DNA from: Hemicentrotus pulcherrimus
Taxonomy: Eukaryota; Echinodermata; Echinoidea; Camarodonta; Strongylocentrotidae
NCBI GenBank assembly: GCA_003118195.1
Contig: BEXV01002600.1
Location: 6,294-17,682, forward strand
Length of the DNA stretch: 11,389 bases
Reading direction: 5' to 3'
Of the stretch, positions 1 through 8,272 are shown piece after piece. Every line of letters begins with the position of its first letter. The stretch's first letter is position 1. A model generated the notes under the pieces. The model was not told the origin of the DNA. It searched no databases and saw nothing but the letters and a program-made list of their open reading frames with translations. The position numbers and the translations under genes were made by a program.

Positions 1-19
1 CCCCCCCCCCCCCCCCCCC
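1..19. repeat. Poly-C homopolymer at window edge
   Basis: Nineteen consecutive C residues open the window, and the run may extend further left. It could be a genuine homopolymer or a read or assembly edge effect. Nothing else is seen from 20 to 197 beyond unremarkable AT-rich sequence. Confidence 0.9.
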
Positions 20-197
20 TATCAGTACGCCAGTGCTCAGTGCTTCCCATATCCTACCATTAAAAAATTCCGGGACAGAAAAATGCAGCTGTTATAGACC
101 TGTAGATCAAAAGTATATTATTGTTACAAGCTAGGAAATCAACATTATTCTTTGTAATGACTGTGTTTATAAAAGGACGAAAATCATGAAAAATGAC

Positions 198-284
198 GAT
201 TTCATCTCGTTTTAGATCATAGAGATATATACTTAATAAGCTAGTAGTATATACATGTATCTCTATGTTTTAGATCTAGAAATC
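198..284. repeat. Imperfect inverted repeat (small foldback)
   Basis: The arm at 198-232 (GATTTC...TTTTAGAT then CATAGAGATATATAC) is largely the reverse complement of 247-284 (GTATATAC...CTCTATG then TTTTAGATCTAGAAATC). The loop is about 14 bases and AT-rich. The right arm carries a few extra bases around TACATGTA. It could be a degraded short foldback element; no coding potential is seen. Confidence 0.55.
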
Positions 285-298
285 ATGATGGGAAAAAG

Positions 299-412
299 TG
301 TGGCGAGTTGTCCAGCGTATTGTGGCGGGTTGTCCAGGGTATTGTGGCAGGATGTCCAGGGTATTGTGGCGGGTTGTCTTGGGGCGGGTTGTCTTTGTGG
401 CGAGTTGTCTGG
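299..412 (+). repeat. 22-bp minisatellite, degenerating to 15-bp units
   Basis: Three 22-bp units start at 299, 321 and 343, each TGTGG followed by CGAG, CGGG or CAGG and then TTGTCCAG or a close variant. They are followed by shortened 15-bp units at 365, 380 and 396 that lack the CCAGGGTAT part and end in GTTGTCT. The G-rich strand is the plus strand. The array directly abuts the dispersed element that begins near 423. Open frames across this region are by-products of the repeat period and are not called as genes. Confidence 0.85.
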
Positions 413-422
413 ACCCCGTCTG

Positions 423-810
423 TCTAATTCACATCCCAACTTCCGATCACCGCTGCTCCTGTTTTCGGGCAGGCGAGCACCCGGGAGCTCCGGCGTGGGA
501 TACCTGCTCCGCCCGCTCGTGCTATACATCAGCGCGGAACGCACGGTGCGCGCGAGCGCTTCCTATTGACTTTGTACATGTGGCCGAAAACTTGCTCGCT
601 ATGGCGATAACCGGCTCCAAAACAGTGAAAATTGAAATCAATATTGTCATGGCAATTCGTGATTTTTTGGGGGGATTCTTTTTTTGCTTAAATAATTATA
701 ATATTTGCTTCATGATTTGAACAAGAAATGATAATAAATAGGAAGTAAGGAGTCCAAAAAATAGAATTTTGTCTTAAGTGGCCGAAAACCGGCTCCTTTA
801 CTCTAGGTCT
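423..810 (+). mobile_element. Dispersed non-autonomous repeat, copy A
   Basis: About 390 bp align, with many substitutions and small indels, to the reverse complement of 4468-4828. Shared landmarks in order are TCTAATTC, AACTTCCGATCACCG, the GC-rich block GAGCTCC...CTGCTC.GCCCGCT, GCGCTTCC, ACAGTGAAAATTGAAAT, and finally GAACAAGAAATGATAATAA with GGAAGTAA.GAGTCC. The head is GC-rich and the tail AT-rich. No frame is conserved between copies, so it is non-coding. No tRNA-type A or B box was recognised, so a SINE call is not supported. The element class is unknown. The motif GTGGCCGAAAAC occurs twice inside it (580-591 and 778-789). Confidence 0.75.
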
Positions 811-1999
811 GGCTCCACTAGACCTCCGATTACAGAGACTGAAGTACATGTACATGTATGTCCTATTGGGACTGTGCGGGACTGTACATAACAAATGGTT
901 CGGTTCGACCGGACCGCGATGAATGATATATGCAACAAGATTTTCACTCTTTACATCTTCATAACTGCTGCAGTTAATAAAAATTAGAAATAACATATAT
1001 ATAGCTTATTTGACTTATGATAGCTTGCTCTTTTAGATCCTAAATTAATGATTAATCCAAAAAAGTCTCGTCTTGGCTATGTTTTGGTAGGTTGACCCGA
1101 AAATATATCAGCCGCCGGGTCATATAGCTCTATGTTCGATCGAGTGCATGAACAGTTCTGAGATACTGATTGGATTAATCATATACATGTAAGTAAGTCC
1201 TTGAATTATCCATTTAATATTCAGTTATCAAATTTTGTTAACTGTAATTAGGACAAATGACATACCAATCTAATTTACATCTGATTTAGAAATCAGAAAA
1301 TTAGATCTAAATAAAGAAAATTGGGGAGAAAATGTCGTGGACGGAAACGTGTACAAAGCCACCCTGACGGTACGAGATCCCTAGGTTACCATCTGTGTTG
1401 GGGAATGACAAAAAATGTCAGTTTTATTAAAGAAATGACCCAAATCAGATGGTTATGGGTGTCTGATCGCGCACCCGATGTTGTGTGCTAAAATTCTTCC
1501 CATTGAGTTTGCACGCATCCCCATGCAGTCTACATGTACATGTACATGCATTGCGCGACCCTGCAAAAAAAGTCAAGTTTTTTTTTTTCAAATTGAGATT
1601 CAAACCTTTATCTGTTGTGATCCTGAAGGTGATACTCAATAAATGAGGTGTCATATGAAAGAGCAGGTGAATTCCAATATATCCAAAGGGGCGTCATTTC
1701 GGAATTCTAAAAATATCTTGGTCAAAACAGCTATTTAAACATTGTATCCTGGCTAACTCTGAGATTTGCCACTTTTGAGATATGATGCCCCAATCGATAA
1801 GTAGTCCCAGTCCTAATGAACATATCTATGCGCTTATTTTTTCGCTAGCCCCAGGGATCACACCTGATTGCAGTTTGAAAATACCCTTCCCCACATTTTT
1901 CGGATTAGCTAATTAAGGAGGCGTGCGCCCCGCTCAGTCCAAACCATGGTTACATCGCGTAACATCTCCGCGTGCGACCGATACAGTGAATGAAAGTAT
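811..1999. other. Non-coding stretch, no gene seen
   Basis: This AT-rich sequence shows no supportable gene. It holds five TACATGTA octamers (845, 851, 1184, 1531 and 1537) and a 12-bp inverted pair ATGATTAATCCA (1048-1059) and TGGATTAATCAT (1171-1182). It also holds a nested palindrome around CTGATTTAGAAATCAG (outer arms 1269-1305). The small minus-strand frame at 1445-1654 spans poly-T and TACATGTA repeats and is not credible as a gene. Confidence 0.6.
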
Positions 2000-2148
2000 G
2001 GGTAGCCGTTCGCACAAAAAACCCGGAAGGGAATACACGTTATAGTCAATGGCAATATCGCGTGGACAACGTGCATGCTGTCTCCGCGATATTGCCATTG
2101 ACTATAACGTGTATTCACTTCCGGGTTTGATCGTGCAAGCGGCGACCC
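2000..2148. repeat. Strong foldback (hairpin), candidate MITE
   Basis: The core arms 2019-2062 and 2085-2128 are near-perfect reverse complements (AAACCCGGAAG...CAATATCGCG), about 44 bp each, around a 22-base spacer containing GTGCATGC. The pairing continues outward with mismatches: 2000-2015 (GGGTAGCCGTTCGCAC) against 2133-2148 (GTGCAAGCGGCGACCC). An ambiguous base N lies just outside at 2149. No target-site duplication was confirmed. CpG density is higher than in the flanks, which suggests a young or distinct insertion. Confidence 0.8.
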
Positions 2149-3342
2149 NATTTTATGTAGCATCTCCATCGCTGTAGGATTGAATATTTCAAAATGTACA
2201 AATGTTTTGAGATCTGTGGATATTCGGGGTCATTTCAGACATATTGTACTAACCATAAACTGGTCTATTCGGTCACATGGCTGTGACAGTTGTTCTTTAA
2301 TAAACCGTTTTGAAATGGCTAAGTGTAAACAAGTCATAAAATGATTAAACCAAAATGATGTGATTGTTTTGAATATGCGATAATTATTTTATGATCACCT
2401 CGATAATTATGGCTTATGTTTTCCTGTATTCTTCCATTTTATAGTGTAATATTTGTAATGAATGGTAACTAGTAGCAGTTCCATCTCGGGAACGAAGATG
2501 GAATTTATTTTCAGTCACTTGTTGCTTATGAGTCTCAGCACAACAATGTGGAATTATACATGGAGAAATGTTGTTTAATTGCACACAAAAAAAAACAATT
2601 TCAGAATCTTTCTTTGTTTTAGCAGGTAATATAATCCTGAATATGCAATAGGGTGTACGAACCCAGACGTGGGTGAGCAAACTCTTCTGCATCAGCAACT
2701 TTTTTTCATTTCCAGACGTGGAAGTGTTACTTAAGTTGGGTAATAAAACCATTACAACAAATATAAAATTGTGCATCATTGAGCCATGCTTTAATTCTTA
2801 GTATTGTGAGAGAACTAGAAATAAAACCTGCGACCCAATATATTCCTGGCATGAAACGTTTTATTGTACCTGGCAAGTTGGAAATTTAGTATGTCTGTTA
2901 CAACTTATCATTAATTTGTATATATATCATATATTCCAGTATTTGCTCTTGTACAAAAACTGTTCAGATATCTGTTACGGTTAATAATTGATATTATGAA
3001 CTAAGTTAAAGCGCTACATAATTTGTTCAATATCATATTTAAGTTATCATGTTTAAGTTGCTATACTTGTTACCATAATGTAGATTTATATTTATTTTAA
3101 AAAGCTGAATACTTTGTGAAAGAGCTTTGTCATTGTTAATTTGTAATATGAAATGATTAAAAGGCAACGCAAGTTCCCTTTTTAAAGGGATGATTGCTAT
3201 ACCTGATATTGTATTAACGGCACTTCTAATGTGCCATAGTATGTTGGGAGCTCTTCTATCCCATATCATTCTATAATTGTTAGTAATTGTAGGTCCCCAC
3301 ATTCTCCTGTAAACAGATCGAGGAGCCCTCATTTTGATAAGG
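2149..3342. other. Non-coding stretch, no gene supported
   Basis: AT-rich DNA with several scattered AATAAA strings and an N at 2149. Two minus-strand open frames exist (2414-2779, 121 codons; 3039-3332, 97 codons). Their products have no recognised domain and the sequence has ordinary AT-rich composition, so they are not called. I see no repeat structure here comparable to that on either side. Confidence 0.5.
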
Positions 3343-3440
3343 ATGGAGGCTGTAGTCCTCCTGAAGCCTGGCCTAACCTTGCTTGTTAGCTTGGTTTGGT
3401 GTATGTGCCATATTCATGGATGCATACGTGTGTACCACTG
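3343..3440 (+). CDS. Weak candidate signal-peptide first exon
   Basis: An ATG at 3343 opens 32 codons plus two bases that end at a textbook donor (CTG followed by GTGAGT at 3441). The predicted peptide starts MEAVVLLKPG and continues with a hydrophobic core, LTLLVSLVWCMC. That is the shape of a secretory signal peptide or membrane anchor. About 100 bases on, 3542-3598 reads CGFPGDVTGKVPVRVNGNF before a stop, which faintly recalls the start of a Sushi/CCP repeat. However, the splice phase does not match any acceptor I can see, so no gene model closes. It could be a decayed exon or chance. Function not assigned. Confidence 0.15.
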
Positions 3441-3905
3441 GTGAGTTAGGAACTGTCACAAGTGTAGCTATACCGTAAACTGCGTTCATTCTTAACCAAG
3501 AATTTCACGTTCCCACTATTAAAGCAGTCTCATTTGCTTCTTGTGGTTTTCCGGGAGATGTAACGGGCAAGGTGCCTGTTCGTGTAAATGGCAATTTTTA
3601 GTGCTCCTTGTTTTGTTCATCTCAAAACATCTTTTATGCACTATAATGGTGATCATCAGATGGTACNAACTTCCCATAAATTCAATTTTCCTCAAAATCA
3701 GTCAGAAAGTCTTAATGGTCAACTAGCAAATACTCATCCCTACTGATAGCAGCCGATGTGTATTTCCAACAATGCATTTCGAGAGCCCTATGTCACTCCG
3801 TTTCGGGAGTGAGATTTACTAGCTCTGATGTCCGGGAGGGAGATTATGATAGGGGGAAAAAGACTTGGTGCAGCGTAGTTCTTCAAAGGGCCCTCTCACC
3901 CCCTA
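3441..3905. other. Non-coding stretch
   Basis: No gene is supported beyond the Sushi-like fragment mentioned for the neighbouring candidate exon. There is an N at 3666. A small perfect hairpin lies at 3794-3811 (CACTCC and GGAGTG around a 6-base loop). It lacks the histone 3' stem-loop consensus. Confidence 0.5.
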
Positions 3906-4119
3906 TCCACACACAACATTTTCTGTGATTAGGCGTGATTAGCTATACCGTTTCGCGAAAGTTTTACGATGAAATATGTGAGTGTGGATGCTCACTATAA
4001 ACGATTTGTCGTATAACAAAACTAGTCTAACGAAACGCAGGTTTGGGCATCGTTTCGAACTGAAACTCAATAAAGAATCACGCCTAATCACGCCTAATTA
4101 CGGGATTTTTGTGTGTGGA
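3906..4119. mobile_element. Non-autonomous TIR element, 214 bp
   Basis: The left end at 3906 begins TCCACACACAA and continues through GATTAGGCGTGATTAG to about 3942. The right end is its imperfect reverse complement, AATCACGCCTAATTACG to TTGTGTGTGGA, ending at 4119. The terminal inverted repeats are about 36 bp. The inner right side carries a doubled AATCACGCCT. There is no coding capacity. A target-site duplication was not confirmed, so the superfamily is unknown. Confidence 0.65.
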
Positions 4120-4249
4120 CAGAATTAGTCTAACTAGTGTACATGTAACTAACTGGGCGGGGCTTAACGTGACCTCGCGCGAAAGGAGACCTGACCTCTC
4201 ATCTCCGCTTCCATTTCATGACCGCAGTAGCAAACTGCACACCTACATG

Positions 4250-4436
4250 TATACGACATTTCGCTGTAGAGTTTCATGATTACTTTCTTCTGTGTGTGGA
4301 CATCCTGGAATTTAAATGATGATTATTTATACGACGTTTCTTGTGTATGGACACTCTGAAATTTATACGATGATTCTTTATACGATGTTTCGTTATGGAG
4401 TTTCGCGATAAATTGTTTTGTGTGTGGACACGCTGC
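4250..4436 (+). repeat. Degenerate tandem array sharing the GTGTGTGGAC terminus
   Basis: Three related units start with TATACGA at 4250, 4328 and 4379. Each runs through a TTTCG or TTTCT stretch to TGTGTGTGGACA or TGTGTATGGACA, followed in the first two units by AATTTAWAYGATGAT. The middle unit lacks about 26 bases between its TTTC and TGTGTATGG parts. The GTGTGTGGAC motif is the same as the right terminus of the element ending at 4119. The array and that element are therefore probably one evolving family, possibly bounded by TCCACACACA at 3906 and TGTGTGTGGA near 4428. Confidence 0.6.
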
Positions 4437-4467
4437 TAGATGGGTGATCCATTTAAAATCACATAAA

Positions 4468-4828
4468 GACTAAAGAGTAAAGAAGGGGGTTTTCAGCCAC
4501 TTCAGACAAAATCTTATTTTTTGGACTCTTTACTTCCTATTTATTATCATTTCTTGTTCAAATCATGCAGAAAGTATTATTATTTAAACAAAAAAAGAAT
4601 CCCAGAAAAAAAATAACGAATTGCTATGACAATATTAATTTCAATTTTCACTGTTTCGGAGACAGTTATCGGTCGCATGTACAAGGTCAAAAGGAAGCGC
4701 ACACATGCGCGTGCCATGTTTTTCCTTGCTGATCTATAGCACCAGCGGGCAGAGCAGGTTTCCCAAGCTGGAGCTCGCCATGCCGAAAACTATCTCTGCG
4801 GTTATCGGAAATTGGAATCAGAATTAGA
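4468..4828 (-). mobile_element. Dispersed non-autonomous repeat, copy B
   Basis: On the minus strand this reproduces copy A (423-810) along its whole length, including the motif GAACAAGAAATGATAATAA and the GC-rich head. It is therefore an inverted relative about 3.66 kb away. Because alignment to copy A runs smoothly through position 4719, this copy is intact where the tandem duplication begins. The corresponding left end of the second duplicate (5971) is cut off inside the element. Non-coding. Confidence 0.75.
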
Positions 4829-4870
4829 AAAAGATATTGTGTGTGCACTGCGGTGTACGGCTGCATTGAT

Positions 4871-5274
4871 TTAAAGATAAAGACCAGTTGTGGTTATGCG
4901 ATTGCATTGTGAAAGAAATGTTGTGGAATCGATCAGAAAAGGTTGATCATCTAGCATAAGTATCGGTGTGTACTGCAAGGTTCTAGAATCATCAAAAGGA
5001 TAAGAAATTTGGCCCAGTCTTCGTGAAGTTACAAGCACTGTACACAGAAAGATGTATGGGATTACGCACATGTAAGGGGGCGACACGTGCGTTTATCTCT
5101 CACATCCCAATAGATAAACTAATACACCAAATATAACAATTAGTAGGCGGTTTCCCGGGAAAAATTTTATCATCATGTATTACTCAAAACATATTATTTC
5201 ACATGATTGGTAATAAGAGCTTCCATTTCATTTTTTGAAATTGGGGCGTTTCCAATACTGGTCTTTACCTTTAA
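4871..5274. mobile_element. MITE with TTAA target sites, in duplicate 1
   Basis: TTAA at 4871 is followed by AGATAAAGACCAGT. The other end reads ACTGGTCTTTACCT followed by TTAA at 5271. This gives an inverted terminus of at least 14 bp with one mismatch and an internal span of 396 bp. TTAA target sites are typical of piggyBac- and Kolobok-type DNA transposons (established knowledge). The exact superfamily is inferred only. There is no transposase inside. Confidence 0.65.
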
Positions 5275-5573
5275 TACATGTACCTGCGACGAGATACTTT
5301 TGAGCTGGCGACTCACACAAAATTGAGCTCTAAATCTGAAAAATACTTGAAATAAAGCTCATTTATGTACCCATATTCCTTACAGACACGCGTAAGATTT
5401 ATATCTGATATATTTGATGCAAATGGGGCTTGGGCTATGGTTGGAGCTTTGGATGCGTTGAACAACGTTGGTGTATTATGTGGATTTATCATATTCTGAA
5501 TATTTTCAGCGAATTGAATAATTTCGAAAAGGATGCAATTCATAGTTGTACTCGATAATTCTCACTTAACATA

Positions 5574-5598
5574 TTCTCTCTCTTTCTCTCTCTCCCTG
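5574..5598 (+). repeat. CT microsatellite in duplicate 1
   Basis: A pyrimidine run of CT dinucleotides interrupted once by TTT (TCTCTCTCTTTCTCTCTCTC). The same tract recurs at 6823-6845 in the second duplicate with nearly identical length. Confidence 0.85.
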
Positions 5599-6122
5599 TC
5601 TTGCATAAAGAAAATATGAAAATAATATTTTGCCTTGATTAAGAAAAATTGAAAATGTTATCAGTATTAAACAGGGAGAAGGAAAGGGGATGAAATTTAT
5701 CAAAACGAACATTGAAGAATCCAATTCAGTGTTCTTTCGTGATGCATAAGAATGAAAGTACATAAGGTGACGGGTAAACTTTTTTTCCTCAATTATTTGG
5801 TCTAACCATGAAAACCGTCTAATTTTACTTTAGATTTTAAAACAATAACAGTTACGACCTAAATTAGGCCTAAGGCCAAGGGCTGTACTCTACGTTTAAA
5901 AACAAATTAACATTAACGTTAGACGTAACTTAAACTGTTGTTTCTCTGTGATACAAGTGGGAAAGGAACGNTTTTCCTTGCTGATCTATAGCACCAGCGG
6001 GCAGAGCAGGTTTCCCAAGCTGGAGCTCGCCATGCCGAAAACTATCTCTGAGCTTATCGGAAATTGGAATCAGAATTAGAAAGAGATATTGTGTGTGCGC
6101 TGCGGTGTACGGCTGCATTGAT

Positions 6123-6533
6123 TTAAAGATAAAGACCAGTTGTGGTCATGCGATTGCATTGTGAAAGAAATGTTGTGGAATCGATCAGAAAAGGTTGATC
6201 ATCTAGCATACATTGTAAGTATCGGTGTGTACTGCGAGGTTCTGGAATCATCAAAAGGATAAGAAATTTGGCCCAGTCTTCGTAAAGTTACAAGCACTGT
6301 ACACAGTAAGATGTATGGGACTACGCACATGTAAGGGGGTGACACATGCCTTTATCTCTCACATCCCAATAGATAAACTAATATACCAAATATAACAATT
6401 AGTAGGCGGTTTCCCAGGAAAAATGTTATCATCATGTATTACTCAAAACATATTATTTCACATGATTGGTAATAAGAGCTTCCATTTCATTTTTTGAAAT
6501 TGGGGCATTTCCAATACTGGTCTTTACCTTTAA
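6123..6533. mobile_element. MITE with TTAA target sites, in duplicate 2
   Basis: This is the duplicated copy of the MITE at 4871-5274, with the same AGATAAAGACCAGT and ACTGGTCTTTACCT ends and the same TTAA flanks at 6123 and 6530. It is present because the whole unit was duplicated, not through a second insertion. Confidence 0.65.
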
Positions 6534-6822
6534 TACCTGCGAATAGATACTTTTGAGCTGGCGACTCACACAAAATTGAGCTCTAAATCTGAAAAATACT
6601 TGAAATAAAGCTCATTTTATGGTACCCATATTCCTTACAGACACGCGTAAGATTTATATCTGATATATTTGATGCAAATGGGCTATGGTTGGAGCGTTGG
6701 ATGAGTTGAACAACGTTGGTGTATTATGTGGATTTATCATATTCTGAATATTTTCAGCGAATTGAATAACTTTGAAAATAATGCAATTCATAGTTGTACT
6801 CGATAATTCTCACATAACATAT

Positions 6823-6845
6823 TCTCTCTCTTTCTCTCTCTCCCT
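6823..6845 (+). repeat. CT microsatellite in duplicate 2
   Basis: The same interrupted CT tract as at 5574-5598, in the equivalent place of the second duplicate. Confidence 0.85.
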
Positions 6846-7266
6846 GTCTTGCATAAAGAAAATATGAAAATAATATTTTGCCATGATTAAGAAAAATTAA
6901 AAATGTTATCAGTATTAAACAGGGAGAAGGAAAGGGGAAATTAAAACAAACATTGAAGAATCCAATTCAGTGTTCTTTTGTGATGCATAATTGAAAGTAC
7001 ATAAGGTGACGGGTAAACTTTTTTTCCTCAATTATTTGGTCTAACCATGAAAACCATCTAATTTTACTTTAGATTTTAAAACAATAACAGTTATGACCTA
7101 AATTAGGCCTAAGGCCAAGGGCTGTACTCTACGTTTTAATAACAAATTAACATTAATGTTAGATGTAACTTAAACTGTTGTTTCTCTGTGATACAAGTGG
7201 GAAAGGAACACTTTTTTTTCATTTAAAACAAAAATGTCCCCGTTTTTCCCCTTCTTGTTTTCCAGA

Positions 7267-7301
7267 GGGGGGGGGGGGGCCTCCCCCTGGATCTGCCACT
7301 G
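7267..7301 (-). mobile_element. G-run plus hAT-like transposon terminus
   Basis: Thirteen G residues (7267-7279) are followed by CCTCCCCCTGGATCTGCCACTG. Read on the minus strand from 7301, this is CAGTGGCAGATCCAGG followed by a G/C-rich stretch. That resembles the CAGTGGC-type terminal sequence common at the ends of hAT-like elements (recalled, not searched). No matching opposite end or 8-bp target duplication was found, so this may be a solo, truncated end. Confidence 0.35.
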
Positions 7302-7461
7302 AACACGGGAATGAAGGTATACAGCTATGTTACAAGTAAATTTCTAAGAGGGAAAATGCCGACTGAAATAAATGTTAATGACAAAATACCAATGAATTTA
7401 GGAGTTTCTTGGGTACCAATTAAAAGAGCCCCCATGAGAAGGCTCACAGGCTCTTTTTCTG

Positions 7462-7562
7462 TTGGAAGAGCCCCCGAGGACAAAAAATTAATAAGAGCCC
7501 CCGTTAGCACCATAAGAGCCCCCTTTGGAAGAGCCCCGCGGACAAAAAATTAATTTGAGCCC
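7462..7562 (+). repeat. Two direct repeats spaced 63 bp, GAGCCCC-rich
   Basis: TTGGAAGAGCCCC followed by a GGACAAAAAATTAAT stretch and GAGCCC occurs at 7462-7501 and again at 7525-7562. Further AAGAGCCCCC motifs lie at about 7425 and 7513. The open frames here (for example 7311-7553) follow the repeat and are not supported as a gene. Confidence 0.7.
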
Positions 7563-8105
7563 TGGTAGTAAAGTCCAATAGAGGTAACTTGTTCTGACGT
7601 ACAGTATACATGTACATGTATAGGCCATTTGTACCCTGCGAGGGTATGCTATGCTTTGCATTGACTTGTTGTACCTACCGTAGGAAACTAATTTTTGGTC
7701 GATCATTAGTTGAAAACTAGATGATTGGCAAACGCTACTGGAACAGAGCATGATGGAGGAAATTTTCAGCGGCGGTTTCTTCAATTTTTCTACATGATTT
7801 TGATTTGTGGTTTGGCAAAAATTACAGAACTAATTTATTTCTGTCATTCAGTATAGCATTGATTTGTTTATGTAATGTGTACTACATCACATTTTTGCCT
7901 GGTAATATTCAACTGCAATTTAGGCCTTCATAGTTCCTGTTCATTTTGATTACGGTAAACAAATATACATTCCCCCATCCCAAACGTGTTCTGTAGAAGG
8001 AAATCTTGTTTCTACGATGTTTGTTTTTTGATCTGTTAACATAAATATCTAGAGAAAGATTCTCCATAACAGCACTCATTGTGATAGTATGTTTTTTGTG
8101 CTTAG
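7563..8105. promoter_or_regulatory. Region upstream of first visible NKAPD1 coding exon
   Basis: This stretch lies between the repeat block and the first visible coding exon. It ends in GTTTTTTGTGCTTAG, a plausible splice acceptor, so at least part is probably an intron behind an unseen 5' untranslated exon. No TATA box or initiator stood out. It contains overlapping TACATGTA motifs at 7607 and 7613. The promoter label is inference from position only. Confidence 0.25.
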
Positions 8106-8272
8106 GTTTAATTGGAGCAAGACTTGTTTTAAATGGCTACAAAGGTGCGGTACCTAGACAGGAGATTGCTCAAGAATGTTCTTCATCACACAGAGACTCA
8201 CAACAGACTTCAAGAGGAGGAGGAAATGTGGGATAAGAAGAAAGACCAGAGATCAGATAATCCCAAGAAGAG
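8106..8272 (+). CDS. NKAPD1: NKAPD1 homologue, first coding exon (CDS from 8133)
   Basis: The exon starts after a GTGCTTAG acceptor and has 27 bases of 5' untranslated sequence; coding begins at ATG 8133. An in-frame TAA immediately precedes that ATG and the next in-frame Met is residue 32, so the start is well fixed. Forty-six complete codons plus AG end at the donor AG/GTATGT (phase 2). The protein starts MATKVRYLDRR; residues 12-33 carry LLKNVLHHTETHN then QEEEEMW. This matches the human NKAPD1 N-terminus as I remember it (LLRNVIRHTDAHN, QEE.DMW) at nearly the same distance from Met. From residue 34 it becomes charged and Lys-rich (DKKKDQRSDNPKK). Human NKAPD1 is a poorly characterised, highly basic protein related to NKAP, a nuclear RNA-associated protein. 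A nuclear role here is inference. No other known family fits as well. Confidence 0.85.

Larger units (their letters stand above)
4719..5970 (+). repeat. Tandem duplication, copy 1 (1252 bp)
   Basis: The unit runs from TTTTTCCTTGCTGATC to GTGGGAAAGGAACG and is repeated directly at 5971-7210. Over the first 185 bases I count about six substitutions. Further on there are several small indels (for example extra bases near 5280, 5425 and 5690 in this copy). It contains the head of dispersed repeat B, a TTAA-flanked MITE and a CT microsatellite. No frame is conserved between copies, so the unit appears non-coding. Confidence 0.92.
5971..7210 (+). repeat. Tandem duplication, copy 2 (1240 bp)
   Basis: A direct copy of 4719-5970, starting at an ambiguous base N (5971) aligned with T4719 and ending GTGGGAAAGGAACA. 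The downstream flank turns to poly-T. Divergence from copy 1 is a few percent with multiple indels, including an extra CATTGTA near 6212. It may be a true segmental duplication, or two alleles joined in tandem during assembly; the N at the exact junction makes the second reading realistic. Confidence 0.92.

Noticed and set aside
255..720. Overlapping plus-strand open frames of 104 and 140 codons
   Set aside because: They run through the G-rich minisatellite and the dispersed repeat. The frame is not kept in repeat copy B, and no domain is seen.
897..914. GGTTCGGTTCGACCGGACC as a tRNA-like B box
   Set aside because: It does not fit GGTTCRANNCC, no A box lies at proper spacing, and no cloverleaf can be drawn.
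2414..2779. Minus-strand 121-codon open frame
   Set aside because: Low-complexity AT-rich composition, no recognisable motif, no splice or promoter support.
3039..3408. Minus-strand open frame with a somewhat protein-like N-terminal part (RAPRSVYRRMWGP)
   Set aside because: No family recognised and no paired repeat or transposase motif; the C-terminal half turns into AT-rich low-information sequence. A database search would be needed to revive it.
4871..5763. Several minus-strand open frames inside the tandem duplicate (4871-5086, 5313-5543, 5566-5763)
   Set aside because: The second duplicate carries indels that break the same frames, and one frame spans the MITE, so there is no sign of protein-level constraint.
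7449..7474. GGCTCTTTTTCTG...AAGAGCC as a histone-type 3' stem-loop
   Set aside because: The loop is too long and no histone gene precedes it; it arises from the GAGCCCC repeat.
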